From positions 62,001 through 126,000 of the forward strand of contig JAAWBS010000009.1 of NCBI GenBank assembly GCA_022792815.1: a stretch of 64,000 nucleotides of DNA, written 5' to 3'. The translations under genes and the position numbers were made by a program. The stretch is from Hungatella sp. (lineage in GTDB: Bacteria; Bacillota; Clostridia; Lachnospirales; Lachnospiraceae). This document shows positions 16,902 through 26,404 of this stretch, piece by piece. The first letter of the stretch is position 1; the number at the start of each line of letters is the position of its first letter. Below the pieces are notes generated by a model. The model saw only the letters and a program-made list of their open reading frames with translations. It ran no database searches and was not told the origin of the DNA.

Positions 16902-17794
16902 GTATCAAGACAAACATGAGGATTGGAATATGGAATGTAAGCTATAGAAAGCACAATGAAACCACATGGAGGCCTTTGCCATGCGTAAAAGACTTTTGGT
17001 ATGCGGATCCCATGCTTTTTAACCGTAAAGACAGAAAATTTCTGTTTTTAGAAGCATTTGATGAAAAAAAACAGATCGGAAAAATTGCAGTTTCCGAATA
17101 TAAAAACAACTATTTTGAGGTCCCTAAAGTCGTACTTCAACGTCCTTATCATCTTTCCTATCCATCTGTTTTTGAGTGGAAAAATAAGATTTATATGTTA
17201 CCGGAAAGTTCTCAAAACAGGACTATGGAATTATACGTAGCGGAGGATAATGATTTAGTAAATTGGAGAAAAAAATGCGTCTTATTGGATCATGTAAGAT
17301 ACGTTGATACCACGGTTGTCAGCGATAAAGACGGAATGATTCTCTATGCGTATGAGGAGTTTGAAAAAAAGTATGTCACCCATATCATGAAACTGGATAT
17401 AGATAAAGAAAAAGTCTATGAGATAGGGCGCACTGAAAGTTTAAAAAATAACGAAAGGCCGGCAGGTAATATTTTTGAATATCAGGCGAAAAAATACAGG
17501 CCTTTACAAGTCAGTTCCAGATGTTATGGAGAATCTATAACCATAAGGGAATATTCTGAGCCCCTACTCGAGAGGGAAAAAGATGTATACTCAATCACTC
17601 CCTGTAGCCTTCATAAAGACGGAATTGTCAAGAATGCTCTCAGGACACATACGTTGGCTTATGACCGGGATATAGAAGTGATTGATTATTTGACAGAATA
17701 CGATTCATGGAAAAATATATTCAGAAATTTTCTTCGAAGAGGAAGAAACGGATTTTTTAAGATTCGGGCGAGGATACAGAGATGCAAAAATTAA
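16898..17794 (+). CDS. GINT1-N/GH43-like beta-propeller protein of unknown function
   Basis: 298 aa. Segments FWYADPMLF, FLFLEAFD, HLSYPSVFEWKNKIYMLPES and YAYEEF have the look of the five-bladed propeller that forms the N-terminal part of plant GINT1 glycosyltransferases and resembles GH43/GH32 enzymes. Such proteins appear in bacterial polysaccharide loci without a proven role. There is no signal peptide, so it should be cytosolic. It overlaps the previous gene by 4 bp and the next by 13 bp. It may be a sugar transferase partner or acceptor-recognition protein; I do not assign an activity. Confidence 0.6.
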   Translation: MSIKTNMRIGIWNVSYRKHNETTWRPLPCVKDFWYADPMLFNRKDRKFLFLEAFDEKKQIGKIAVSEYKNNYFEVPKVVLQRPYHLSYPSVFEWKNKIYMLPESSQNRTMELYVAEDNDLVNWRKKCVLLDHVRYVDTTVVSDKDGMILYAYEEFEKKYVTHIMKLDIDKEKVYEIGRTESLKNNERPAGNIFEYQAKKYRPLQVSSRCYGESITIREYSEPLLEREKDVYSITPCSLHKDGIVKNALRTHTLAYDRDIEVIDYLTEYDSWKNIFRNFLRRGRNGFFKIRARIQRCKN

Positions 17795-18597
17795 GGTTCT
17801 CAATCATAACCATTTGTTTCAATGCTGAGATGACTGTCAGAGATACCATGGAATCCGTGATAAACCAGGAATTCGATGGTTATGAATATATAATTGTTGA
17901 CGGAAAATCCAGCGACAGAACCAATGATATTATTAAAGAATACATTCCCCGATTTGAAAAGAAAGGTATAACAGTAAAGTATATTTCAGAAAAAGATAAA
18001 GGCATATCTGATGCATTTAATAAGGGCATCCGAATGAGTTCTGGAGAGATCATCGCACTGATTAATTCTGGCGATGCTTTACTGGACGGTGCTCTAAGCA
18101 GACTGGATAAGGAGTTTAAGGATCATGATGACATTATCTACGGCAATACGATTTGTAATGATCCGGAACATTATATAAAGTACATGAGAACAATTCCGGA
18201 TCATCTGGATTTAAATAGAATGAAGTATGACGGGATGATTTTTACACATCAAAGTTCCTTTGTGCGTTCTTCTGTCTATGAAAAATACGGGCTTTATGAT
18301 ACATCATTTAAATATGTGATGGACACGGATCTTTTCTTAAAGTTTTATCAGAACGGAATTGCTTTCAGATATGTCAATTTTGTGTTTGTCAGTATGCTGG
18401 CCGGCGGTGTTAGTTCCAGGCCGAGTATTGATTTACTGAAAGAAAATATACGGCTATCAAAAAAATACGGCGGTTATCCGGAATCCGTAATGTGGATGCG
18501 ATGGATTGCGGCAAAACCAAAACAATGGATTGTATCCGCACTAAAAAGACATCCATCTATTTGGTATATGCTGATTGGAAAGAAAAGATGTCTCTAG
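17782..18597 (+). CDS. Glycosyltransferase family 2 (WcaA-like)
   Basis: GT-A transferase of 271 aa. FSIITICFNAEMTVRDTMESV opens the fold, YIIVDGKSSDRTNDI binds the nucleotide, and EKDKGISDAFNKGI followed by INSGDAL carries the metal-binding region, an NSGD form of the usual DxD. This matches the colanic-acid/WcaA-type GT2 subfamily. It starts inside the preceding propeller gene (13-bp overlap), which points to tight coupling. The sugar is unknown. Confidence 0.87.
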   Translation: MQKLRFSIITICFNAEMTVRDTMESVINQEFDGYEYIIVDGKSSDRTNDIIKEYIPRFEKKGITVKYISEKDKGISDAFNKGIRMSSGEIIALINSGDALLDGALSRLDKEFKDHDDIIYGNTICNDPEHYIKYMRTIPDHLDLNRMKYDGMIFTHQSSFVRSSVYEKYGLYDTSFKYVMDTDLFLKFYQNGIAFRYVNFVFVSMLAGGVSSRPSIDLLKENIRLSKKYGGYPESVMWMRWIAAKPKQWIVSALKRHPSIWYMLIGKKRCL

Positions 18598-18619
18598 ACT
18601 ATGACAGGGAGAATATCTG

Positions 18620-19813
18620 ATGAGAATTCGGTTCGATTATGTTCGACTGTTCCTGATCTTGTTATTATGCATGATTCCTGTAGGGCTATTCGGCATCCCA
18701 GGATTAAAAATTTTATGGTTTGGAGCATTGGGAATTATGCTCTCAGAGGTCATGATAAAAAAGTATCCTATTTATACCCATTATGATAATTGGAATTCCT
18801 TCTATCTGTTTCTTTACTTGCTGATGCATGTGATTTCTACCTTTATAAACAACGGCAATTGGGTATATAATGCGACTACATTAATTGTCATGGTCTCTAT
18901 GACCTTGGTGATCAGCTGTGAAATCTGCAGCAATCCTAAGCGATTTTTGCATTGTCTTGAAAAAGTATTGATTTTAACCTTAATAACAGAGTTTGTATTA
19001 TATCTTGCGGATGCCGGCAGCTATTTCATGGATTTTGCCTGTATGAGATTGTATTATATTTGTTGGGCAATCATTTATATGCTGAATCATTTGAATAGAA
19101 AAAGAAATCATTTCTTTTATATTCTGTCAGCAGCAGCTGCTGTGATCACGATTATCAAACCCCAGATAGGATCTGATGGTTCAGCTAACTATGAATGGAC
19201 ATTTTACTTAATTATCTTGATTTTATGTATGGTGTCAATCAGCCTGAATCATGGAAATCTGTGGAAGATACTTACCGGGAAACGGGTATTCATTGTCATC
19301 ATATTTTTAAATTTATATTTTGTAATGTTTCAAGCTTTTATGAAGAGTAAACTTTTCCAATTTATTATCGTTGATATTATGCATAAGTCAGGCGATATTT
19401 CGGGACGTGCAGGTATTTGGCGCAAGGCATTGTCCATGGTCCATCCAAATATACTTTTGGGATATGGGACATCATTAGCCGGAATATCTTCAACAGGAGA
19501 TTATTGGACAGAGTTTGTCCGAATTTATGGGCCTCATAATCAAATGCTGTATATTCTACTGTCCGGCGGCCTTATAACACTTATGTTTTATGGATGGATT
19601 CTTTACAAAGTATCCTCCCGGTTAACGAAAGCCGATGGTAAATATGCATGCATTATTTGCGCAGGGATACTTGTTTCTTATCTGGAGCTTTTAGTCACCT
19701 TTAGAAATATGATAAACTGCATTCCGCTATTCATCTTACTTTGGATCGGATATTTCCTTCCAATCATACAGAATGAAACAGTTGTTAAAAAGAGACGGTC
19801 ATGGAGGATTTAG
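18620..19813 (+). CDS. O-antigen polymerase/ligase-like membrane protein (Wzy candidate)
   Basis: 397 aa and highly hydrophobic, with about ten predicted membrane segments by eye. A larger extracytosolic loop lies near residues 255-310, including SGRAGIWRKALSMVHPNILLGYG, which resembles the RxxxW and G-x-G pattern of the O-antigen polymerase/ligase family. In a cluster with a flippase it is the best candidate for repeat-unit polymerase. Family identity rests on topology and that loop, as Wzy proteins share little sequence. The licD start lies 2 bp after the stop. Confidence 0.75.
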   Translation: MRIRFDYVRLFLILLLCMIPVGLFGIPGLKILWFGALGIMLSEVMIKKYPIYTHYDNWNSFYLFLYLLMHVISTFINNGNWVYNATTLIVMVSMTLVISCEICSNPKRFLHCLEKVLILTLITEFVLYLADAGSYFMDFACMRLYYICWAIIYMLNHLNRKRNHFFYILSAAAAVITIIKPQIGSDGSANYEWTFYLIILILCMVSISLNHGNLWKILTGKRVFIVIIFLNLYFVMFQAFMKSKLFQFIIVDIMHKSGDISGRAGIWRKALSMVHPNILLGYGTSLAGISSTGDYWTEFVRIYGPHNQMLYILLSGGLITLMFYGWILYKVSSRLTKADGKYACIICAGILVSYLELLVTFRNMINCIPLFILLWIGYFLPIIQNETVVKKRRSWRI

Positions 19814-19814
19814 T

Positions 19815-20717
19815 ATGGATTTTAATCTGGAACCGGAGAACCGGTGTGGATATGAAGTTTCGGCAAAGCTGAAAAAGATATGGAAAACAGAGCTCCAGAT
19901 CTTACAGGAAATTATTCGTGTATGCAATAAGTATCATCTGAGGTTGACGATGTGGGCGGGTTCTATGTTGGGAGGTGTCCGCCATCAGGGGTTTATTCCT
20001 TGGGATGATGATCTGGACGTGGCTTTGCTCAGAGAAGATTATGAAAAATTAGTGGAGGTTGCTGATAAGGAATTTAAAAAACCTTTATTTTTTCAGACCG
20101 CTCTGACGGATAGCAAATTCTTTTTCGGATATGCAAGACTGCGAAATAGTGAAACCACAGGAATGATTACCTGGAATCAATCATCAGACTATAATAACGG
20201 GATCTATGTGGATATATATGTTTTGGATGGATACGATGACAAGAAAGCAAACCTCAGACGTCAATTGCAAAAAAGGGATTTTATCAGTCAGTTTTTAAAT
20301 ACTTATTATGCAGATGATACCTATCAATCCCGAAAGCCTGCCATGGTTACGAAACTTTTCCAATCGATTGCGCATGTACATCCCTATGAATATTGGAACA
20401 AAAGATATACAAATATTATCACAGAGTATAATGATACTGCGACGAGAGTCAGCCTGATGACCCATGAAGAAAAAGATATTAAAAAATACTGGTGCAGTAA
20501 AAGCGATTTTAATGAGATAATCAAACTTCCTTTTGAAAACATGGAGGTTCCGATTCTAAAAAACTATGATAAAATACTTCGAAATTTTTATGGGAACTAT
20601 ATGGAATTTCCCCCGGTGGAACTGCGCGGGGCCTGGCATGAAAATTTAATTATTTTTGAACCGGATATTCCGTACAGAGAGTACTTAGCCTTCAGAGGAG
20701 CACAAAATGACAAGTAG
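19815..20717 (+). CDS. LicD family phosphotransferase
   Basis: LicD proteins move phosphocholine or another phospho-alcohol from a CDP donor to a surface sugar. WAGSMLGGVRHQGFIPWDDDLDVAL is the family core, with the nucleotidyltransferase-like GS and DDD/D residues in place. The track starts at 19773 inside the polymerase gene, but GGAGGATTTAGT precedes ATG 19815, giving 300 aa. The only likely CDP donor source in the window is the LicC-like gene at 25639 in the same operon. No choline kinase or choline transporter is present, so the transferred group may not be choline. Confidence 0.88.
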   Translation: MDFNLEPENRCGYEVSAKLKKIWKTELQILQEIIRVCNKYHLRLTMWAGSMLGGVRHQGFIPWDDDLDVALLREDYEKLVEVADKEFKKPLFFQTALTDSKFFFGYARLRNSETTGMITWNQSSDYNNGIYVDIYVLDGYDDKKANLRRQLQKRDFISQFLNTYYADDTYQSRKPAMVTKLFQSIAHVHPYEYWNKRYTNIITEYNDTATRVSLMTHEEKDIKKYWCSKSDFNEIIKLPFENMEVPILKNYDKILRNFYGNYMEFPPVELRGAWHENLIIFEPDIPYREYLAFRGAQNDK

Positions 20718-22155
20718 CCTTGGGAACAGGTATAGGGACATGGCAAAACCAGCCAGGGCATCGATGTGGTTTGTGATCTGCAGTTTCATACAAAAAGGAG
20801 TTACCTTTTTTACGACCCCTTTTTTTACGAGAATGCTCTCCACCGATGCCTATGGGACCGTTGTCATTTACAACTCATGGTATGAAATCATTACCATCCT
20901 CGCTACGTTTCAATTGGCAACCGGAGTATTCAATAAAGCGATGATAAAGTTTGAGGATGACAGGGACGGATATACCTCATCGACATTAGTATTAGCCTCT
21001 GTTCTGACCGGATCAGTGTTTGGAATTTATATATGGTTTGCCGATTTATGGAATGGTTTGTTTGATCTGCCAACCTGTATGATGATCATGCTGTTCCTCG
21101 ACATCTTTTTTTCGACAGCGATGTCATTATGGTCGATCAGAAACAGGTTTGAATATCGGTATAAAAGCGTAATTCTATTGACTCTGACGGTCAATATCTT
21201 AGGGCCGCTGTTAAGTATCCTGCTTATTATTTTATCACAGGAACAAAATCAGGCATATGCAAAAATCGGCGGCGTATTGGCAGTTAAAATTTTGGTATAT
21301 TTAGGGGTATATCTGAAGATCCTTCAAAGAGGAAAAACATATGTAAACACAAGGTACTGGAAATACGCCTTGATCTATAATATTCCTCTGATACCCCACT
21401 ATCTCTCACAACAGGTTTTAAGCCAATCGGATCGTATTATGATCAACAAGTTATGCGGTTCCAGTGATGCCGGAATATACGGAGTCGCATACCAATTATC
21501 CATGGCATTATTTATTTTCACATTATCCATACATAACTCGTTTACTCCATGGACCTTTGAAAGTATACGGGACCGAAATTACAGGGCCATTGGACGTTTG
21601 GCTTTAAAAATAGAAATAGGAGTCGGCCTTGCATGCTTTGCTTTTTCTCTATTTGCCCCAGAATTAATCTATATTCTCGGAGGGAAGGAATATTCCGCAG
21701 CCGTTTGGATCGTTCCCCCTGTTACCATGAGCATACTCTTTCAGACGATTTATACTTTTTTCGGAAATATCGAATTTTATTTTGAAAAAACCAAGTTTGT
21801 CATGGTGGCCTCACTCCTGGTCGCGGTCTTAAATGTAGGGTTAAATGCAGTCTTCATCCCTTTATTTGGTTTTGTGGCTGCCGGTTACACCACACTTTTT
21901 TGCTATGCAGTATATAGTTTTGTTCACTATTGGTTTATGGTACATATATGCCGTCAGAATCATATCCCTTCCATCTACGATGGGACGAGCATGTGGATTT
22001 GCGGAATCGTGTGTATTATATTGAGTTTTCTCTCATACATCTTATATCTTAATACGGCGGTCAGGTATGTGGTCATACTGACTATCTCGATTGCCGTATG
22101 GAGTTTCTGTCATAAACATAAGGCCAAACTATTGGCTTTTATAAAGTCTAAGTGA
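20707..22155 (+). CDS. Polysaccharide flippase (Wzx/MATE-like MOP superfamily)
   Basis: 482 aa with many hydrophobic segments, about 12-14 by eye. It begins with a cytosolic stretch and the motif KGVTFFTTPFFTRMLST, typical of Wzx-type oligosaccharide flippases. Internal SDRIMINKLCGSSDAGIYGVAYQLS is another family mark. It should move the undecaprenyl-linked repeat unit across the membrane for polymerisation. Its start overlaps the LicD gene by 11 bp. The substrate is unknown. Confidence 0.9.
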   Translation: MTSSLGNRYRDMAKPARASMWFVICSFIQKGVTFFTTPFFTRMLSTDAYGTVVIYNSWYEIITILATFQLATGVFNKAMIKFEDDRDGYTSSTLVLASVLTGSVFGIYIWFADLWNGLFDLPTCMMIMLFLDIFFSTAMSLWSIRNRFEYRYKSVILLTLTVNILGPLLSILLIILSQEQNQAYAKIGGVLAVKILVYLGVYLKILQRGKTYVNTRYWKYALIYNIPLIPHYLSQQVLSQSDRIMINKLCGSSDAGIYGVAYQLSMALFIFTLSIHNSFTPWTFESIRDRNYRAIGRLALKIEIGVGLACFAFSLFAPELIYILGGKEYSAAVWIVPPVTMSILFQTIYTFFGNIEFYFEKTKFVMVASLLVAVLNVGLNAVFIPLFGFVAAGYTTLFCYAVYSFVHYWFMVHICRQNHIPSIYDGTSMWICGIVCIILSFLSYILYLNTAVRYVVILTISIAVWSFCHKHKAKLLAFIKSK

Positions 22156-22164
22156 GGATGAGTA

Positions 22165-22968
22165 ATGAAACATCAACAACATTTTGCTTTTAATATATGG
22201 GATTTTGAATCCGCAAAAGCGGTAATCGATGCTGCCTCTTTGGTTAAACAAGATGTCATTTTGCAGACATCCACCGGTATTTTTAGACAGTTACCGGCAA
22301 AGGTATTCTCTGATTTTGTAAAAGATTACTCGGCATTGAAAGGAGTTCACACATGGCTTAATATCGACCACTGTAAGGACAAAGAGACGCTTTTTTCGGC
22401 TGTGGATAACGGATGGGATATGGTCATGGCTGACGGTTCATCGATGCCTGTGGATCAAAATATAGCTTTTACCAATGAAGTGGCTGCCTATGCCCACTCC
22501 CATGGCGTTTTTGTAGAAGCCGAGGTGGGACAGGTAAAGGGGATTGAGGATGACGTGGCAGTGCAGCAGGATGAGATCGCATCGAGAGAGGAGATAGAAA
22601 TATTCCTCACAGCCACAGATGTCGATTTCATTGCCGTGGCTTTCGGCAATGCGCATGGAGAATATACGGTTGAGCCGAAGCTTCACTATGAGCTTGTCCA
22701 GTATACTACCTCGATTACGGACAAACCTTTTGTCGTCCACGGCGGAAGCGGGCTGTCAGACGAAGTGCTGGCGAGACTGATCGGAATGAAAGGTGTCAAA
22801 AAGCTAAACATATCAACCGACCTGAAGACGGCATATAGGAGAGGAATTGAAAAAACCGGCAAAAACTGGACACAGCCTGTGGATGCGTCAAAAGTAATCC
22901 ACGATGAGATTATGGCGGTGGCTGCGGCAAAGATGAAGCTGATAACTTCCGGAGGAAACAAAGAATGA
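22165..22968 (+). CDS. Class II fructose-bisphosphate/tagatose-bisphosphate aldolase family protein
   Basis: Zinc-dependent TIM-barrel aldolase that joins or splits DHAP and an aldehyde. Zinc ligands are in place: NIDHCKD (His69), NAHGEY (His164), VVHGGSG (His192) and the EAEVGQVKG loop. The length of 267 aa is shorter than true FbaA (about 285-305) and closer to GatY/KbaY-like members. Because it lies in a polysaccharide operon and is followed directly by kinase, dehydrogenase and cytidylyltransferase genes, glycolysis is an unlikely role. I infer that it supplies or consumes an aldehyde or ketose phosphate for a surface decoration. The substrate is not readable. Confidence 0.82.
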   Translation: MKHQQHFAFNIWDFESAKAVIDAASLVKQDVILQTSTGIFRQLPAKVFSDFVKDYSALKGVHTWLNIDHCKDKETLFSAVDNGWDMVMADGSSMPVDQNIAFTNEVAAYAHSHGVFVEAEVGQVKGIEDDVAVQQDEIASREEIEIFLTATDVDFIAVAFGNAHGEYTVEPKLHYELVQYTTSITDKPFVVHGGSGLSDEVLARLIGMKGVKKLNISTDLKTAYRRGIEKTGKNWTQPVDASKVIHDEIMAVAAAKMKLITSGGNKE

Positions 22969-24491
22969 ATGTATTGGTACTGAACATGGGAATGAAAAGC
23001 ATACGGAGTATTATCTTTGACGGTAACGGAAAAAAGCTGTCCAGCGCTTCCCGAACGCTGGCATCGGCGATCAATGAAACAAGGGTCGAGCAGTATCTGG
23101 ATGAATGGTGGGAGAAGGCAGTGGAGGTGATGAAAACTTCTATCCAAGATGCGAGGATTCGGAAGGTCGATTACATAACCGCAACCACATCCGCTTCCTG
23201 CCTTGCATGCATGGACAGCGCCGGCAACCCTCTGGGGAACGCTATCATGGTTTCTGATAAGCGGGCCATGGAGGAAGCTGACGAAATAAAACACAGTGCG
23301 TTCTATGAAAGCTTAGAGAATGACACCGGACTTGAAGTGTCAGCCAGTTTGATGCTGCCGAAGATCCTCTGGGTCAAAAACCATGAGCCGGAGATGTTTG
23401 AGAAGACAAGGTACTTTTTAACACCGAACGACTACCTCATTTACCATTTATGCGGAGAGGTCTTTACAGACGAACTGAATGCGCTTAAGTACCACTATTC
23501 CCTCAATACTTGCTCCTATCCGACCGAACTTCTTGGTGAACTTGGCATTCCAAAAGAGAAACTTCCGACCGTAATGAGGACAGGAGGCATGGCAGGAACG
23601 ATATTGCCGGAGGTTGCAGAGAAGATAGGATGTCAGAATCCTGCAAAGATTGTGATCACTTCTTATGATGCCATTTGTTCCTTTATCGGCAGCGGGGTAT
23701 CAGACGAAGGGGAAGCCAGCGATGTATCCGGTACGGTGACCGTCTTTCGAATGCTCAGCAGGAAGGATAGCCTGCTCCCCAGTACCAGGGTATATACCAC
23801 ACCATTCCATCAGGGCAGGTTTCACATTATCGGCGGATCTAACAACCTTGGAGGCGGGTTGATCGAGTGGGTCAAGCAATGCTATTATGCGAAAGAAGAA
23901 TATCCATACGAGGTTATGGAAAAAGAGGCTGCGGAATCCGATATCGGTGCAAGAGGCGTCATCTTCCTGCCATACCTTCTCGGTGAACGTGCCCCAATCT
24001 GGAATGATAATGCCAGGGGAACATTCTTCGGCCTTGAGAGGATGCACACAAGGAAGGATATGACCAGGGCCGTATTTGAAGCGGCGGCATTTATAGACCG
24101 CACCATGATGGAGGCCATCGGGGAAACATCTGCCGATGTAACGACAGTGAGGCTGTCCGGAGGGCTTGCCAGGGTCAATCTGATCTCCCAGATCAAGGCT
24201 GATGTGACCGGCAAAGAGGTGATTGTGTTATCCGAATTTGAAACAACTGCCTCAGGGGCCGCCATGATGGTATTGAACGGACAGGAGGGGATATCATTTG
24301 CAGACTTGGCGGAGAAATTCTCAAAGAGCCGGATGACAATCCATCCAGATCTGGAAAACCATGAGAAATACAATGTGGTTTATAAGCTCTTTAAGGAAAC
24401 TTATCAGCAGTTAGTTCCGATGTTCGACAGAAGAATTGAACTGTTGGACACGATCAGAAATTCGAAAGAAACCCAGATAGAAAACTTATAA
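22965..24491 (+). CDS. FGGY family carbohydrate kinase
   Basis: 508-aa sugar or polyol kinase of the xylulokinase/glycerol kinase/fuculokinase superfamily. VLNMGMKSIRSIIFD is the N-terminal phosphate loop, a divergent form in which the usual D-x-G-T is N-M-G-M. FGGY-C features include SGTVTVF, GGSNNLGGGLIEW, PYLLGERAPIWNDNARGTFFG and RLSGGLARVNLISQI. The start overlaps the aldolase stop by 4 bp. Together with aldolase and iron dehydrogenase it mirrors the kinase-aldolase-FucO logic of methylpentose pathways. The substrate is unknown. Confidence 0.85.
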   Translation: MNVLVLNMGMKSIRSIIFDGNGKKLSSASRTLASAINETRVEQYLDEWWEKAVEVMKTSIQDARIRKVDYITATTSASCLACMDSAGNPLGNAIMVSDKRAMEEADEIKHSAFYESLENDTGLEVSASLMLPKILWVKNHEPEMFEKTRYFLTPNDYLIYHLCGEVFTDELNALKYHYSLNTCSYPTELLGELGIPKEKLPTVMRTGGMAGTILPEVAEKIGCQNPAKIVITSYDAICSFIGSGVSDEGEASDVSGTVTVFRMLSRKDSLLPSTRVYTTPFHQGRFHIIGGSNNLGGGLIEWVKQCYYAKEEYPYEVMEKEAAESDIGARGVIFLPYLLGERAPIWNDNARGTFFGLERMHTRKDMTRAVFEAAAFIDRTMMEAIGETSADVTTVRLSGGLARVNLISQIKADVTGKEVIVLSEFETTASGAAMMVLNGQEGISFADLAEKFSKSRMTIHPDLENHEKYNVVYKLFKETYQQLVPMFDRRIELLDTIRNSKETQIENL

Positions 24492-24504
24492 CAGGGAGAC
24501 GGCA

Positions 24505-25620
24505 ATGAAAGCTTATGGTTTAACAATCGCAACAAGAACCTATTTTGGCAACAGATGTGTGGAGGAAGCGCTTAAAAAAGAGAGGACTATTATAGGGAAA
24601 AAGAGTCTTCTCATTACCACAGGCGGAGCATTAAAACGGCTTGGGTTTGTTGATGAAATTACCGGCTGGTTGGATGCAGGAGTTGTCTGCTATGACAAAG
24701 TGACTGCCAACCCTGATGTGGTTGAAATAAGAGAAGCTGTAAGACTTGGAAAAGAACATGGTGTCTCTTCTGTAATCGGCTTCGGCGGCGGCAGTGCCAT
24801 AGATGCCGCAAAAGCGGCGGCAGTGGGCATCGTTTCTGATATTGACGTGGAGGATTACCTTCTCAAAGGCATAACGCCTCCTGAGAATACGCTCCCCATT
24901 ATCGCCATCCCCACAACCTCCGGAACCGGGGCAGAATTAAGCAGAGGCGCTATCATCTCAAGTCGGGAAAAGAAGGTTAAATCAGGCATCCGGGGAGAAA
25001 AGGTAGCCCCTGCTGTTGCCATTGTGGATCCGACCTACACGTTTTCACTCCCTCTGGATGTAACCATGGAGGCCGGTTTTGATGTGTTTGCCCACGGGGC
25101 GGAGAGCTATTGTTCGGTGAATGCCAATCCGTTTTCCGATATGCTTTCCGAGAAGGCGATACGAATAGTAGGAGAGACACTGCCGAGGTTAAGTAAGAAT
25201 ATAAACGACAGGGATGCCCGGGAGATGATGAGTTTTGCGAGCCATATTATGGGCTACAATGTGAGGGATGTGGGGAACTGTCTGCCTCACCGTCTTCAGT
25301 ATCCCATTGGCACAGCAACTGAGACAAGCCATGGGGCCGGATTGATTGCCTTATATCCTGCATGGATGGAACATGAGCAGGGTGTGAACAGGGAACGTGT
25401 AGACAGGACTTTGGATTGGCTTGGATGTAAAAAAGCAGTTAGCGCCGGGGAGCGGATCAAAGAATGGCTGGACAATCTGAACCTTTCCAGAACGATCATG
25501 GAGCTTGGAAATACACTGACTGTCCAAGAGCTTACAGGAAGCGTTACAGGAAATTTGAAGAATGACAAGCTGGCTGATGAAGAAGGCATTATTGCCAAAT
25601 TATACAGGGAGTCCATGTAA
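24505..25620 (+). CDS. Iron-containing alcohol dehydrogenase family protein
   Basis: NAD(P)-dependent, divalent-metal dehydrogenase of 371 aa. GFGGGSAIDAAKAAAV is the cofactor-binding loop, IPTTSGTGAELSR and DVFAHGAESY follow the family pattern with metal-binding Asp/His, and HRLQYPIGTATETSHG provides the later His ligands (this family usually has H-x13-H). It should interconvert an aldehyde or ketone and its alcohol. Position between FGGY kinase (13 bp) and cytidylyltransferase (18 bp) suggests it makes the alcohol that ends up nucleotide-activated. The exact substrate could be an aldehyde, a phosphonoacetaldehyde-like compound or a triose. Confidence 0.83.
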   Translation: MKAYGLTIATRTYFGNRCVEEALKKERTIIGKKSLLITTGGALKRLGFVDEITGWLDAGVVCYDKVTANPDVVEIREAVRLGKEHGVSSVIGFGGGSAIDAAKAAAVGIVSDIDVEDYLLKGITPPENTLPIIAIPTTSGTGAELSRGAIISSREKKVKSGIRGEKVAPAVAIVDPTYTFSLPLDVTMEAGFDVFAHGAESYCSVNANPFSDMLSEKAIRIVGETLPRLSKNINDRDAREMMSFASHIMGYNVRDVGNCLPHRLQYPIGTATETSHGAGLIALYPAWMEHEQGVNRERVDRTLDWLGCKKAVSAGERIKEWLDNLNLSRTIMELGNTLTVQELTGSVTGNLKNDKLADEEGIIAKLYRESM

Positions 25621-25638
25621 TCGAAAGGGGGAAAAATT

Positions 25639-26361
25639 GTGCAGGCAATTATAATGGCAGCAGGAAAGGGGAGCAGGCTGGGAAGTCTGACGGAACATCT
25701 TCCAAAGAGCCTGCTTGAAATCAAAGGGAAGAAATTACTGGATATCAATATCGCTCTGCTTCACAAGTATGGCATCTGGGATATTACGATCGTTACAGGA
25801 TACCAAGATGGAATGTTTGTAGATGCAACAAAAGGAATTCCGGGAATAACCCTTGTTTATAATCCGTTCTACGAGTTTACCAATGTGATCGGATCTTATT
25901 ATATGGGAATGAAGCAGCTTCATGATGATTTTATTTATCTCCATGCTGATACCATATGCGACATTGGCATCTTCCATGAGTTGCTGAGGGCTGATGGAGA
26001 CATTGTACTGCCTGTCGATACGAAACCTTGCGATGAGGAGGCAATGAAAGTAAGGCTGGAAGATGAGAAAATCGTAGAAATCACAAAAGAGATGCCTGTT
26101 GAGACTGCCGCCGGTGAATTTATTGGCATTGCCAAGATTAGGAAGAACGTGATCGATGATCTGAATGCAAGTACGGCAGGAGTTCTTCGGGACAAAATCT
26201 TCACCTCCTACTTTGAGGGGGCCCTCCAGCGGGTACTAGATCTGAAGAGGTACGATGTGAGAATGATTGAGACCAACGGCAGATTTTGGGGAGAAGTGGA
26301 TTTCCTGGAAGACTATGAAAGAGCCAAGGAGAATATCAGTACAGGACTGTTAGACTTATAA
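25639..26361 (+). CDS. LicC-like nucleotidyltransferase (probable cytidylyltransferase)
   Basis: 240-aa NTP transferase that couples a phospho-alcohol to a nucleotide. IIMAAGKGSRLGSLTEHLPKSL is the nucleotide-binding signature, ITIVTGYQDGMF and LVYNPFYEFTNVIGSYYMG follow the LicC/PntC pattern, and LHADTICD holds the metal-binding Asp. It resembles CTP:phosphocholine and CTP:aminoethylphosphonate cytidylyltransferases. The start is GTG, preceded by AAAGGGGGAA. Its product is a likely donor for LicD and perhaps for the TagB-like enzyme. CTP preference is inferred from similarity. Confidence 0.83.
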   Translation: MQAIIMAAGKGSRLGSLTEHLPKSLLEIKGKKLLDINIALLHKYGIWDITIVTGYQDGMFVDATKGIPGITLVYNPFYEFTNVIGSYYMGMKQLHDDFIYLHADTICDIGIFHELLRADGDIVLPVDTKPCDEEAMKVRLEDEKIVEITKEMPVETAAGEFIGIAKIRKNVIDDLNASTAGVLRDKIFTSYFEGALQRVLDLKRYDVRMIETNGRFWGEVDFLEDYERAKENISTGLLDL

Positions 26362-26362
26362 A

Positions 26363-26386
26363 AGGAGGGCATTCCTGCGCCCTCCT
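26363..26386 (+). other. Hairpin between cytidylyltransferase and MBOAT genes
   Basis: AGGAGGGC-ATTCCTGC-GCCCTCCT forms a perfect 8-bp stem right after the cytidylyltransferase stop codon. No T-tract follows, so it is unlikely to terminate fully. It may set mRNA stability or uncouple translation before the O-acyltransferase pair. Confidence 0.5.
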
Positions 26387-26404
26387 ATTGACCAAGGTGC
26401 AATT

